A stretch of DNA of 55,577 nucleotides from an uncultured Porphyromonadaceae bacterium (GCA_905198125.1 CAJKBH010000026.1:1-55577); one strand, 5' to 3'; shown: positions 7,601-16,680, numbered from the stretch's first letter. Notes: generated by a model not told the origin, from the letters alone. Translations and numbers: made by a program.

Positions 7601-10077
7601 CAGCCGTCGGGAGCCTTCTCACGGTCGGTATTTGCCATGTAGACCTTGAGTTCCACATTGTTGAGCGGAGAATAACTACCCTTATAGTCTAATTTGAGAC
7701 CTGTGATACGACCCTTCATGATTGGAATTTCCGAGGCCGAGTAGATGTTGAGGGTCGCGCCGAATTTACTGTACAGGTTCATTGGCGCACGGTAGCTTGT
7801 GAGTGTCTTGCTGCCGATCTCAAGCTCCTCGGGAGTGCCCAGCGGCAATACTGTCAGTTCAAGAGGTGCAGTGGTGTCATCGGCATCCACCTCATCGCCG
7901 GGAGCCGATACATGGCCTCTGAGCGACGTAAGCTTTGATCCTATGGGGAAGGTATACTCTATGATATAGTCTTTCGATGCCCCTGCCCCGAGTGTCTCGG
8001 CCACGGCCTTGGAAGCTATCGCTTTTCCTTCGCCGTCAAGGAGTTCGACAGTAAAATTGTCATAGTCCTCGGAGCCCTTGTTTTCAACCGTGACGGCATA
8101 ACCGTAGGTGTTGCCCTCGATTGGCTTGGCATTGCCGCGAATCAATGAAGCCACAAGATTGCGGTCCACAACCTTCTCGATCTCGATACGGTCTATCAGA
8201 AGATACGAGTTGCCCTTAGCCGCCGAATCATGGAAAGCGAAATTACAGTCCCCTGTCGTCTCTCCGGTGGTAAACGTAAATTCCTTTGTATCCAGGGCAT
8301 TCACCCTCCCCAGATCAAGTGTGGTTATTTCCTGAATCGGAGCGGTGACATCGCCGTCTTTCAGCAGACAGACCTTAAGGGGGTGGGTTCCCATCGACAG
8401 ATAGCGGAGTCTTACCTTGTAGGTCGTATTGGGTTCGAGTTCCATCTCGTTGCTGACCAGCCAGTCGTCGGCAGGATAGCTGGATGTCATGATATATGCG
8501 CCTGCGGCCTTTGCCCACGAGAGGTAGAAATAGGTCCAGGTATTGTGGTCGCCTACGGGCTGTCCGTCGGCATTCTCGTTGCGGTCTACGGCTGTCCACT
8601 GGCCCAGATCGTCGAAGTCGCATACGTATGGCACGGTTAACTTCGGGCCGAGTACCACGGGATCGCTGACAGTAGCCGCGGAAGTGCCGATGCCGTTGTG
8701 GGCCGTAACGCTGTAAGTCCATGTGCCCGAGGTCTCCACTCCCGGCTCCATCCATTCGGTGGCGGCCAGGTCCTTGGCCACGGTCGTCCCGCCGGGGTTG
8801 CGCACCACGTCGTAAAGCATGCCGGCCGCATCGGTCCAGCCGCCGTTCACTCCGGTGGTCACGGCGTCCCAGTATACGCGTGCTGCGTTGGGGCCCAGTT
8901 TCTCCACGTTGACGGCACTGACGGCGGCAGGCACGTCGCGTCCTACGAACGCCGACAGCTCGACTGCGGCACCGGCGCCGTTGCTGTTATGGGCTATGAT
9001 GCGCCATGTATGATTGCTGCCCTTGTCTCCCCCGATCACGTCGGTATAGGCAGAGCGGGCTCCGGGCTGGGCTGAAGTCACGGATCCCACGGTCTTGCCG
9101 TCACGGAGAATCTCGACACGCGTAATGTCTTTCAGCACGTCGCCGCCGAATGTCTTGGAAGGATTGATCCATGAGAGCGACGCCTGCGCCTCGCCTCCGG
9201 CCGCGGCCGTGACTGTCGCGTCGATTACGGGAGCCGGACAGTTGTCCGCGGCCGCGAACGACGGAATATAGAGGCCGGCAAGCTGGTTGTCGCCGAACTC
9301 CTGATGACGGGTCACGGCTCCGGTTGCCGGGTCGATCGTAGCCACGAAACTCTCCGGCACCTCTATGGTGCCGCTCTGGTTCATTACTCTGGTTGAGGCT
9401 ATCCACCACAGCGTACGCGTGGCGTGGTCGAACTCCATGCTCTGGAACTTCTGCGGATGCTGCCCGGTGCTCCCTATGACAGTCACCTCGCCCGTGCTCT
9501 TATTGATACGGCAGAAATCTCCGGCAAAACTTATGGCATACAGTTCGCCCGAATATGACGCCGCCAGAGTGAAGAATTTCCTGTCGAGTGTGGCGATGCG
9601 TGTCGATCGGGCATCGGTCAGACTGATTGTATACAAGGCCGAATAGGTCTCGTCCACCCTTGATATGGCATACATCGTCGATGTCGACCAGTCGTAGGTC
9701 ATGTCGTTGATAAGATTGGTGTAGCCTGTGAGGTTGCCCACCGTCTTTGTCGTGCCGTCGTCGAGACTGACTCTTACCAATGTTTTGGGAACTTCCGCGC
9801 TTCCCGATGGCTGCGAGGTGGCGATATAATAATATCCGTCACCATACGCACCCGCCGTAGACGTGTCATAGAAAGCGACGGCACGCTTGAACACTGGCTC
9901 CGCATCGCTCACAAGATCGAATGTCACCACATTGTTGGTCATACTCGATTGCTCGGCGCTGAAAGCCAGAATTCCATAGGCTGTGTTGTCGTTGGCCGCT
10001 TGAGCCTTGACCACGGGCAATGCCGAAGCCGCAAGCATGAGAATGCTTGCCGACAGCAGTGTGGAATTTTGATGCAT
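4681..10077 (-). CDS. giant secreted multidomain protein with C-terminal sorting domain
   Basis: The product has 1798 residues. A signal peptide (MHQNSTLLSASILMLAASALPVVKAQA) is followed by a propeller-like region (about 30-270) and two fibronectin III-like domains (about 280-470). Next comes a jelly-roll of the choice-of-anchor/cleaved-adhesin type (about 480-640, with DDWLVSNEMEL), then CARDB-like and carboxypeptidase-regulatory-like repeats (for example ISGKVKDAANQPVAGAEVSI). A second cleaved-adhesin-like domain lies near 1510-1690. The last 75 residues form a type IX secretion-like domain (VRPNPAPGYTNV, LYDLSGR, GIYLLVIE, final LTVK). It is probably exported and surface-attached, perhaps as an adhesin or matrix binder; no catalytic motif was recognised. 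It has its own promoter and terminator. Confidence 0.85.
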   Translation of the reverse strand: MHQNSTLLSASILMLAASALPVVKAQAANDNTAYGILAFSAEQSSMTNNVVTFDLVSDAEPVFKRAVAFYDTSTAGAYGDGYYYIATSQPSGSAEVPKTLVRVSLDDGTTKTVGNLTGYTNLINDMTYDWSTSTMYAISRVDETYSALYTISLTDARSTRIATLDRKFFTLAASYSGELYAISFAGDFCRINKSTGEVTVIGSTGQHPQKFQSMEFDHATRTLWWIASTRVMNQSGTIEVPESFVATIDPATGAVTRHQEFGDNQLAGLYIPSFAAADNCPAPVIDATVTAAAGGEAQASLSWINPSKTFGGDVLKDITRVEILRDGKTVGSVTSAQPGARSAYTDVIGGDKGSNHTWRIIAHNSNGAGAAVELSAFVGRDVPAAVSAVNVEKLGPNAARVYWDAVTTGVNGGWTDAAGMLYDVVRNPGGTTVAKDLAATEWMEPGVETSGTWTYSVTAHNGIGTSAATVSDPVVLGPKLTVPYVCDFDDLGQWTAVDRNENADGQPVGDHNTWTYFYLSWAKAAGAYIMTSSYPADDWLVSNEMELEPNTTYKVRLRYLSMGTHPLKVCLLKDGDVTAPIQEITTLDLGRVNALDTKEFTFTTGETTGDCNFAFHDSAAKGNSYLLIDRIEIEKVVDRNLVASLIRGNAKPIEGNTYGYAVTVENKGSEDYDNFTVELLDGEGKAIASKAVAETLGAGASKDYIIEYTFPIGSKLTSLRGHVSAPGDEVDADDTTAPLELTVLPLGTPEELEIGSKTLTSYRAPMNLYSKFGATLNIYSASEIPIMKGRITGLKLDYKGSYSPLNNVELKVYMANTDREKAPDGWIPVEDMTLVYEGTHNLVSSANDVLDLTLSQAFEYDGRNLALYVKTSLENSNSAYAFIYQPYYTSPVSGNKAIYYGADSDFEVPDAQNSSSGNSYIRLMVQSAGASISGKVKDAANQPVAGAEVSIQEIHAVTRSAEDGSYSFDFVPNETYTLTASMFGYKQNSEVKVTVADENMTADIILDKLPTYSVSGRVLAPDGSAVENADVALKGYADLAMKTDASGRFLFESVVTAPGTTVTVTKPWHLDKVQTKDLDENWNLGDLTLEFAHFKPANVSVQTTDETSEIAWEIPSAQSGLGYDSGNADTQVGIQSQAGTVIIGTVFRTPMTLKGASWYTTSEGGPHNSVNIYIFDLDEEGNPSGTLLYSQRAVLNSDNQWNSIEIPDGVEAPRGCFVSVNYPGFHGIGVDHSPKTHPFKENVYAFSTDYNSGDYMYLTEESLDGNLMIRCTGDLYSDEGIRNSDEEFPAYARYNVWRSAGFGNEDWQPVNSEPVEGLTAADPTWAQAPAGVYRYAVSTVYPDGSESAKVVLPYYVARQMTGKLTLKIRTNSHSGDANGAVVSIAGQDPFDSRNATVGEGGIVEFNDIWRCPYTVEVSLPGYEFDARTADLYADRDLKLEDLVLREIIAVPVNLSVSGDAEKGFRLTWNESGEIFDDFEDHDAFAVASAGEVGWLYRDADGSRTFAEQEFDFPGRTQPCSFMVFNPWLTTPSMADARSASLPYSGKQELACFAGRSGSDDWFISPRLTYHNDYTFSFHARGYSQTYGEVIRVGYSMTDTDPGSFTWLAENVDVPKQTWTEFKYTVPAGARYVAVNCVSPDGFTLFMDDVTISGGNDMAMNTAVSGPEVTYEVSLDGKKLADTEDCSYMLTPGSGEHYAEVKAVYASGESAPAKIVFGESGVNGVQTDKISVRPNPAPGYTNVRGEFNRAVLYDLSGRALRAFDGSDSRLDLGGVQSGIYLLVIEPLSGKPQTVKLTVK

Positions 10078-10154
10078 AATCGGTTAGTTATTTAGGTGAT
10101 GGCGCCTGGCTGGATTTCACTCTGCCACGGCATCCTTCCTTAAAAATTCATCGG

Positions 10155-10186
10155 CAAATTTAAGACGCAATTCATCAATTACCAAA
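10155..10186 (-). promoter_or_regulatory. promoter of the 1798-residue secreted protein gene
   Basis: On the minus strand TTTG (10186-10183) is followed after exactly 20 nt by TAAATTTG (10162-10155), a perfect Bacteroidota promoter. The predicted start near 10148 leaves a leader of about 70 nt before the ATG at 10077. Confidence 0.7.
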
Positions 10187-10258
10187 TAATCACCAAAAAA
10201 TATGCAAAAAAAATTACATTCTGTTCCTGAGCCTCCTGTTCCTGAGCATCTGTTGCAG

Positions 10259-10292
10259 AAAAAATCAGCTCCCCTGTCATCACAGAGGAGCC
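10259..10292 (-). terminator. terminator of the glutamine synthetase gene
   Basis: Reading the minus strand, GGCTCCTCTGT pairs with ACAGGGGAGCT around a 4-nt loop (10292-10267), followed by GA and T6 (10264-10259). It lies about 60 nt past the stop codon. Confidence 0.85.
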
Positions 10293-10352
10293 TTGTATGT
10301 GTCAGCTGCATTATGTCAGCCGTATATGTGGGCCGTATGGCGGTTGTACCGG

Positions 10353-11873
10353 TCAGCCGCAGTGGAAATGCGTCTTGACCATGCGCAGCATTTTGTCGGC
10401 ATCCTGCAGCGCCGCCCGGGCGTCGCGGTCGTCCTGAGCGCGCAGCCGGTCGCACACGCCCTGTATCATGGCCGGCGAGAACACCCCTTTCTCCTGAAAC
10501 ACATCGGACCGTTGTTCCAGACACCCGGCCGACTCATGGCACGATACGGGCAACGTGTCCAACGACTTAAGCCGCTCGGCATTCTCCTCCGAATGGATGT
10601 TCACGTCCACATACGTACGCGCGGCCACCTCCAGCGCGTCGGGCATCTCGAAACCGTGCCGCACCGCCACGGCCAGGCCGGCTAACAGCTGGTATATGTC
10701 GGCCGATCCGTCGGCAGAACGAATCTCGAACGTCTGCTTGCGCGAGGCGTCCACCTCGGCCGGCGTCGAGTCGCCCGGATTGGCCTCGGCACATAGGTCG
10801 CGGCCCGAAGTCCAGCCCAACGGTACACGCACCAATACCGAACGGTTGCGGTCGCCCCAGCACACGTTGGTGGGGGCCTCCTGATGCGGCACCAGACGGA
10901 AATAGCTGGTCGGGTTCGTGTTGCCGAAGGCTGTCAGCGCCGGCGCCAGGTCCATGATGCCCGCTATGCCGCGACGCGCCGCGTCCGACAGCGTGCGGTC
11001 GGCGTTCAGCATCGCCGTGGTGCCGTCAGGATTCATAAAGCGCATGTGTATGTGCAGACCCGAGCCCGCCTTCCCTATCGTGATCTTCGGCGCGAAGGTC
11101 ACGTCCAGATCCATCTTGGCAGCCAGGTTGCGAATCACCCACTTGGCTATCAGCAGTTGTTCGGCCGCCTCGCGCGCGTCCACCGGCAGGAACTCTATCT
11201 CGTTCTGCTCGTACACCATGCCGTCAAGGGTGAAATTGCCCACCTCCGAATGGCCGTACTTTATCTGGCCGCCCGTGCGGGCTATGTAGCTCATGCACAG
11301 CGTGCGGAAATCGTTGAACTTGGCGAACGGAGCGCTCTCGTGGTATCCCCGCTGGTCAGTGGCCGGGAACGTGCCCGGATCAGGCGCTATGACATAGAAC
11401 TCCAGTTCGCCCATGGCATGGAACTCCAGGCCGGTCTGTTCCGTGAAGCGTCGGCAGGCCTTGTCGAGCGTAAGCTCGGGCGACGACTCCAGCGGACGCC
11501 CGTTCTTGTCGAAAAACGAGCACAGCATGGTAAGTGTCTTTACCGGCGCGAACGGGTCGACGAACGCCGTGCGGTAACGCGGCACCACATACAGGTCCGA
11601 TTCCCCCGCGCTGATGAACGGGAACAGCGACGAACCGTCCACACGCTCGCCCAGAGTCAGTATGGTTTCCAGGTATTCCAGCGAATTGATTACGAAATTC
11701 AGTGTCTTGAGCCGGCCGTCGGCGGCCGGATACATGAAGTTGACCATCTCCACGCCATTTTCGGCGATGAAGCGCACGATGTCCTCGCGCGTGAAGTCGG
11801 CCGGATGCTTGCCCAGCCACGCCGTCACTTCGTTTTTTGACAATCTGAGACTCTTTTCCATGGTTATTAACAT
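10353..11873 (-). CDS. glutamine synthetase family protein
   Basis: The product has 506 residues. It carries the GS grasp (beta-Grasp N-terminal) and catalytic domains. Visible motifs are MGELEFYV (metal-binding Glu156 and Glu158), YEQNEIEF (about 221-228), GKAGSGLHIHMRF (His274 region), NPTSYFRLVPHQEAPTNVCWGDRNRSVLVRVP (ATP and substrate site) and FEIRSADGSADIY. This fits type I-like or gamma-glutamyl-amine synthetase relatives rather than the roughly 730-residue GSIII typical of Bacteroides, so the amine substrate is open. Start: GGAGAACC lies 8 nt before the first ATG (11873); an in-frame ATG at 11861 also fits. The gene is monocistronic with its own terminator. Confidence 0.85.
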   Translation of the reverse strand: MLITMEKSLRLSKNEVTAWLGKHPADFTREDIVRFIAENGVEMVNFMYPAADGRLKTLNFVINSLEYLETILTLGERVDGSSLFPFISAGESDLYVVPRYRTAFVDPFAPVKTLTMLCSFFDKNGRPLESSPELTLDKACRRFTEQTGLEFHAMGELEFYVIAPDPGTFPATDQRGYHESAPFAKFNDFRTLCMSYIARTGGQIKYGHSEVGNFTLDGMVYEQNEIEFLPVDAREAAEQLLIAKWVIRNLAAKMDLDVTFAPKITIGKAGSGLHIHMRFMNPDGTTAMLNADRTLSDAARRGIAGIMDLAPALTAFGNTNPTSYFRLVPHQEAPTNVCWGDRNRSVLVRVPLGWTSGRDLCAEANPGDSTPAEVDASRKQTFEIRSADGSADIYQLLAGLAVAVRHGFEMPDALEVAARTYVDVNIHSEENAERLKSLDTLPVSCHESAGCLEQRSDVFQEKGVFSPAMIQGVCDRLRAQDDRDARAALQDADKMLRMVKTHFHCG

Positions 11874-11963
11874 TTAAGGTTCTCCGGGCCAGGTTCCCCG
11901 GCCCGCACAGCGCCGATCAAGGCATTCGGCGCGTAATGGTTTTCCGCGTCTAAATTACAAACA

Positions 11964-11989
11964 ATTTATTGATAATCCAATTATTTTTA
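11964..11989 (+). repeat. left copy of a 26-bp direct repeat flanking one gene
   Basis: ATTTATTGATAATCCAAYTA plus TTTTTA occurs here and at 15374-15399 with one mismatch in 26 (T or C at Y). This copy contributes the minus-33 region of the promoter of the 1055-residue secreted protein gene. Confidence 0.85.
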
Positions 11990-11998
11990 TTAATTTTG
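11969..11998 (+). promoter_or_regulatory. promoter of the 1055-residue secreted protein gene
   Basis: TTG (11969-11971), 19 nt, TAATTTTG (11991-11998). The predicted start is near 12005 and the leader about 90 nt. The repeat at 11964-11989 covers the minus-33 box and spacer. Confidence 0.6.
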
Positions 11999-12097
11999 GA
12001 GTTATCGGGATTATCCACAATAATAAGCACAATAATAAGCATTATCGCGACTGAAGAAGCACACCCGATAATTTGCAGATTGAAACAACATAATATT

Positions 12098-15000
12098 ATG
12101 CCTATGAGAACATTATTACTGATTTCATCCGGATTGCTGACGCTGTCCTCCGTGGCGACGGCGGCTGTGCCGGAACGTACGACGCATGTCACGTCGCAGG
12201 GTGCCGTCAGACAGATGCGGGCTCCACGTCAGCAGGTGACCGCCGCGCAGGCTCAGATTCCCGTGGCCAAGGAAGCGCCGGCCAACACCGTAGAGGTGCC
12301 TTTCACCCATGACTTGGGCAAAGGTGGCACCGAAGTAAAGAACTACACCTCCATCAATGTCAATGGTGACAATCGCAAATGGCAATACGGCACTGTCAAC
12401 GGCTATGCCGCCTGCATGGTGCCGAACGCAGACAACGTTGATGCCAATGACGACTGGCTCATAACAGTACCCATCCATCTGCCCGCCGGCAGCTACGTCC
12501 TCTCGTTCCAGATCGGCATAATGGGAAGCGGCACACCGTCCGTTTCCATGGATGCAAGTATAGGCAAAGCACCTACCGTCGAAGGCCTTACCACTCAGAT
12601 AGTAGCTCCATTGACCCAGAGCCAGAAGGACTTCAAGACATACGAGTATGGCGTGACTATCGATGAGGAAGGCTATTACTACGTAGGTTTCCACTGCACC
12701 ACGACCAAGGAACAGAAAGGCACGCTCAAACTTGCCAATGTCGGTATGAAAGCAGGTACGGTTGCGCCTCCTGTCGATCCGCCGGCTGCGGGACAGCTCA
12801 GCTGGACACTCGCGCCCCAGGGCGAGCTGAAGGCAACGGTGACATACGTGGCCCCAACCAAGACCGTATCGGGTGCCGACCTGACCGAGATATCCAAGGT
12901 GCTGATTACCTCGCGATGGGAGGTGGACAAGTTTGAATACACCGACGTTAAGCCCGGACAGACCATCCCATGCGAAGTGGAAATGTACGCCGGCATCAAC
13001 AACCGCTTCACCGCCGTTGCATACGTGGGCGACACCCCCGGCGAGAAAGTGGAATACAAGAACATCTGGTGCGGCCCCGACACTCCTAAAGCCCCTGAGA
13101 ACGTGAAACTGACGCCCTCGGCTGATTACACGAAGGCCACGTTGACATGGGACGCCGTCACTGAGGGCGAGCATGAGGGCGGCTATGTCGATCCTTCAGC
13201 TCTGACCTACTACATCTTCGATGCCTTCGGATCCTACTATGATCCGGCCATCGCCGAGGTGAAGGGTTCCACATCATATACCTTCGATTACTCCGACCTC
13301 GAGGCTCAGGACTTCGTGGCTTATCAGGTCACCGCAGGCAACGGCGACTTGTATTCGCTCGACACATCGTCCAACATCGTAGTGGTAGGCAAACCTGACC
13401 AGGCTCCGTTCATGGAATCTTTCACGGACGGCACTTACGACAAGGTATGGGTGCTTGATCCCAAGACATCGTACAACGGACAGGATTACGGCACGGTCGA
13501 CGACTCTTACTTCGAGTCGCTGCTCGACCCCGAAGATCCGGAGGCCCCCAAGCCTCTGAAATCGCAGGACGCAGACAACGGCTTCTTCTTCTGGATGCCT
13601 ATAGAGAACGATGTGATGTGGGGCCTGCAGTCGGTGCGCGTAGACCTGTCAAAGACCAAGAATCCCGTGCTCGATGTATGGTATCAGGGCAAGGGAAGCA
13701 CCCTTGACATCATGGCCGCGCATGGCGAGGATGAGTTCGCTCCGTTGCGCACCATAGCCCTCAAGGACGCTCCGACCGACGACTGGACCCTCTGTCGCGT
13801 ATCACTCGACGACTTCAAGGCCGACGGCACCGTGCGCATAGCATTGCGCCTTACAGCCACCGACAACACCGACACCGAGATGTGGAGCGTACCGCTGGAC
13901 CATATCTCCATCCACGATCTTGTCGAGAAGGATCTGGCCATGCGCGGACTGGACGTACCCGAATCAGTCAAGGCCGGTGAGAAACTGCCCGTAACGGTCC
14001 GCGTGGAGAATACCGGCACGGCTGACGCCGCCGAGGCAACGCTGGCCTGGTACATCAACGGAGAGACGGTTGCCGAAAACTCGCTGTCGGCCATCTCTGC
14101 AAACGAAATAAGAATAGTCTCGGCCGAACTGCCGGTAGCCCTCAATGCCACCGACCTGATCGAAGTATCGGCTAAGGTCGTATACGATGGTGACGCCGTG
14201 GAGCATAACAACTCCCTATCGTCTACCGTGACAGTGAAATTCAATGAATTCCCTACCGTCACCGACCTTGCAGCCAACATAGACAAGGAATCCGTCAGCC
14301 TGACATGGACCGCTCCGGCACTCGACAATCTGCCCGGTCCGAAGACTGTCACTGAGGATTTCGAGTCCGAAGACTACACTCCGATGTCCATCACCGGTGC
14401 CGGAGGCTGGACCGTCTACGACGGCGACAAACAGAAGACCTACAACATATTCCGCGAACTGTACAACCCCTTCCAGACTCAGCCCATGGCCTTCCAGCTG
14501 TTCAATACGAAGCTGGCTCAGATTCCCGAGCAGTATCAGCCGGATGCCGAGACCCACAGCGGCGACTCGTTCATGATGGCCCCCAGCGCCCAGTCACAGA
14601 ACGACAACTGGCTTATATCTCCCGAGCTGTCGGGCAATGCACAGACCATATCGTTCTGGGCCAAAAGCATGATGTCGGCATGGCCCGAATCATTCCGGGT
14701 GCTTTACTCCGTCACAGGCAATACTCGCGACTGCTTCACACAGACAGTCGAGGTGCAGAACTATCCCACCAGCGGCGAAGTGCCTGAGGTCTGGACCGAG
14801 TTCAAGGCCGCATTGCCGGAAGGTGCGAAATATTTCGCCATCCATCACGACAGCGATGATACGCTGGCACTGTTGATTGACGACGTGACTTACGAGGCAG
14901 CTCCTGAGATTCCGCTCGATCTCGCCGTAACAGGCTATCATGTCTTCCGCAACGGCAAGCAGATAACCGATGAGATTGTGACCGGCACCTCATACTCGGA

Positions 15001-15265
15001 TACTCCTCTGGCCACTTCTGACGAACCCGGCAGCTACACGTTCCGTTACTCCGTGGTGCCTGTTTACAATCACGGCGCAGCGCGTGTCAGCAACGAGGTC
15101 GAGGTTTTGCTCACGCACAGCGGCATTAAGGCAGTAAGCATCGATGACCTTAAGAAAGCCAAAGTCTACAACCTGCAGGGCATACCCGTCTCCACCCGTG
15201 ACATCGTGCCCGGTGTCTACATCGTGGTTGATGCCAACGGCTCCCGCAGAATCCTCGTGAAATAA
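12098..15265 (+). CDS. secreted adhesin-like protein with C-terminal sorting domain
   Basis: The product has 1055 residues from the ATG at 12098. That start is chosen because MPMRTLLLISSGLLTLSSVATA is a clean signal peptide, whereas the frame upstream contains the promoter. Two cleaved-adhesin/choice-of-anchor J-like jelly-rolls are visible (DDWLITVPIHLPAGSYVLSF early; DNWLISPELSGNAQTISFWA late, with the usual FAIHHDSDDTLALLIDDV end). Fibronectin III-like segments and a CARDB-like stretch (SVKAGEKLPVTVRVENTGTA) lie between. The C terminus (KVYNLQGIPVSTRDIVPGVY, final LVK) is a type IX-like sorting domain. It resembles the 1798-residue protein across the glutamine synthetase gene; both are probably surface proteins without recognised enzymatic function. 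Confidence 0.85.
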   Translation: MPMRTLLLISSGLLTLSSVATAAVPERTTHVTSQGAVRQMRAPRQQVTAAQAQIPVAKEAPANTVEVPFTHDLGKGGTEVKNYTSINVNGDNRKWQYGTVNGYAACMVPNADNVDANDDWLITVPIHLPAGSYVLSFQIGIMGSGTPSVSMDASIGKAPTVEGLTTQIVAPLTQSQKDFKTYEYGVTIDEEGYYYVGFHCTTTKEQKGTLKLANVGMKAGTVAPPVDPPAAGQLSWTLAPQGELKATVTYVAPTKTVSGADLTEISKVLITSRWEVDKFEYTDVKPGQTIPCEVEMYAGINNRFTAVAYVGDTPGEKVEYKNIWCGPDTPKAPENVKLTPSADYTKATLTWDAVTEGEHEGGYVDPSALTYYIFDAFGSYYDPAIAEVKGSTSYTFDYSDLEAQDFVAYQVTAGNGDLYSLDTSSNIVVVGKPDQAPFMESFTDGTYDKVWVLDPKTSYNGQDYGTVDDSYFESLLDPEDPEAPKPLKSQDADNGFFFWMPIENDVMWGLQSVRVDLSKTKNPVLDVWYQGKGSTLDIMAAHGEDEFAPLRTIALKDAPTDDWTLCRVSLDDFKADGTVRIALRLTATDNTDTEMWSVPLDHISIHDLVEKDLAMRGLDVPESVKAGEKLPVTVRVENTGTADAAEATLAWYINGETVAENSLSAISANEIRIVSAELPVALNATDLIEVSAKVVYDGDAVEHNNSLSSTVTVKFNEFPTVTDLAANIDKESVSLTWTAPALDNLPGPKTVTEDFESEDYTPMSITGAGGWTVYDGDKQKTYNIFRELYNPFQTQPMAFQLFNTKLAQIPEQYQPDAETHSGDSFMMAPSAQSQNDNWLISPELSGNAQTISFWAKSMMSAWPESFRVLYSVTGNTRDCFTQTVEVQNYPTSGEVPEVWTEFKAALPEGAKYFAIHHDSDDTLALLIDDVTYEAAPEIPLDLAVTGYHVFRNGKQITDEIVTGTSYSDTPLATSDEPGSYTFRYSVVPVYNHGAARVSNEVEVLLTHSGIKAVSIDDLKKAKVYNLQGIPVSTRDIVPGVYIVVDANGSRRILVK

Positions 15266-15287
15266 TCCCGAATATCCATGATACAAT

Positions 15288-15326
15288 CCGGGGCTGTGCT
15301 CGTTCGCACAGCCCCGGCTTTATTAT
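15288..15326 (+). terminator. terminator of the 1055-residue secreted protein gene
   Basis: CCGGGGCTGTGC (15288-15299) pairs perfectly with GCACAGCCCCGG (15306-15317) around a 6-nt loop, followed by CTTTATTATT. It begins 22 nt after the stop codon. Confidence 0.9.
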
Positions 15327-15373
15327 TCGCACTGCGTGAAACCCACGCGACTGCCATATTTTATTCAGATCTC

Positions 15374-15399
15374 ATTTATTGATAATCCAACTATTTTTA
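15374..15399 (+). repeat. right copy of the 26-bp direct repeat
   Basis: 25 of 26 bases match 11964-11989. This copy sits just past the terminator, and its last bases are the stop codon of the minus-strand DUF4143 gene (15399-15397). The minus-7 box present at the left copy is absent here. Confidence 0.85.
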
Positions 15400-16674
15400 C
15401 AGAGGTCTCAGCAAAAATTTCCACACAGGTATTACTTCTATTTTTATGCCGTCCCCTTCAATCACTCCTTCATCGCCATAGGTCACGACTATATTCCTGC
15501 GGCAAGACAATCGCGATTGCAGTTTCACCAATGCCCTTGTCTCTCGTTCAAACGTGCCTTCGGCGTCATTCATGGTATAGCACACCTGTATGGCCGTTTC
15601 AGTCTGCGGAATATAGAAATCCACCTCCACGCCATGATTGTAGAAAAACACGGTCTGCTCCTTTGTGCCATAAGTGGAAAACAGTTTAAGAGCCACTATA
15701 TTCTCAAGCAGCGACGTACGGATGTCCAAAGCCAATAACGATACGATACCGTTGTCAATAAAATAATATTTGGGATTGGACACCTTATCCACAATACTGT
15801 CTGCAATATTGGTAACAGGCAATATCAGATACGCTTCAATAGCATACGACAGATAGTTTATGACTGTGCTTTTACCTATTTTTGCACCGGTAGAGGCCAC
15901 GATATTAGCCGCGCGGGTAAACGACAGCGGCTGTTTGATGCTCTCAGCCAGTTTGCGGATAAGCACCCTTAAGGCGAAAATATTCTCAATGTTGTTTCGT
16001 GCGGCTATATCACCTAAAAATATCTTTTGATACAAGCTCATCAGATAATCACGTTTTACCGGCAATGTAGCGCATTCCGGGAAGCCTCCGAACTGAAAAT
16101 ATTCTTCTAAAAGTCCCATAAGTTCTCCCCGGGCCGCAGTCGTGGCCGTTAACAGCTCATCTGAAGGGTCTACCCCATTCATAGTAATGAATTCATTGAA
16201 CTGCATGGGAAACACTTCGCGTGTCAGATACCTACCGCCAAGCACAGCCCCCACATCATTGGACAGCATCTTTGCATTACTTCCGGTAATGTACACCGTA
16301 TATTTGTTATCGGCTACGCGTCTGGCAAAATGTTCCCATCCATCTACATTCTGAATCTCGTCAAGAAACAGCATCGGCCGTTTGTCGCTTAAGCTGGCAT
16401 GGACTTCCAGAATCATGTTCAGATCTGCCAGTTCCATACCGGCAAGACGCTCATCCTCAAAATTCAGGTATACAATTTCATCCCAAGAACGGCCCTGTGC
16501 AATCAGCTCCTGAATCTTGCCATACAACAGATAGGATTTACCAGCACGGCGCACACCCACCAACACCTGACGATCGAATCCGTCAAGCGACACATTACGT
16601 TTGATAACTTGGTGTCGCATAACTTCTTCCCGATTTTCAAGCATCACCTCACGAAGCACTTCAGATTTTATCAT
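15397..16674 (-). CDS. ATP-binding protein of the DUF4143 type (AAA family)
   Basis: The product has 425 residues. Walker A GVRRAGKS (40-47) and Walker B MLFLDEIQ (Asp105, Glu106) are intact, with the sensor-like VYITGSNAKML and the DUF4143 C-terminal region (about 205-400: KLAESIKQPLSFTRAANIV and a nuclease-like segment VFFYNHGVEVDFYI). These ATPases are common in Bacteroidota, often as solitary accessory genes. A role in defence or selfish maintenance has been suggested but not settled. Base composition is visibly more A+T-rich than the neighbours, which suggests acquisition. Four palindromic repeats lie directly upstream and overlap its promoter. Confidence 0.85.
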   Translation of the reverse strand: MIKSEVLREVMLENREEVMRHQVIKRNVSLDGFDRQVLVGVRRAGKSYLLYGKIQELIAQGRSWDEIVYLNFEDERLAGMELADLNMILEVHASLSDKRPMLFLDEIQNVDGWEHFARRVADNKYTVYITGSNAKMLSNDVGAVLGGRYLTREVFPMQFNEFITMNGVDPSDELLTATTAARGELMGLLEEYFQFGGFPECATLPVKRDYLMSLYQKIFLGDIAARNNIENIFALRVLIRKLAESIKQPLSFTRAANIVASTGAKIGKSTVINYLSYAIEAYLILPVTNIADSIVDKVSNPKYYFIDNGIVSLLALDIRTSLLENIVALKLFSTYGTKEQTVFFYNHGVEVDFYIPQTETAIQVCYTMNDAEGTFERETRALVKLQSRLSCRRNIVVTYGDEGVIEGDGIKIEVIPVWKFLLRPL

Positions 16675-16680
16675 ACCTCA

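Noticed and set aside
10221..10246. Repeated CTGTTCCTGAGC downstream of the glutamine synthetase gene
   Set aside because: Two short copies lie past the terminator; they are probably a simple local duplication without further support for function.
11969..12097. Extended N terminus of the 1055-residue secreted protein
   Set aside because: This stretch contains the promoter and the 26-bp repeat, and the internal ATG at 12098 gives a clean signal peptide.
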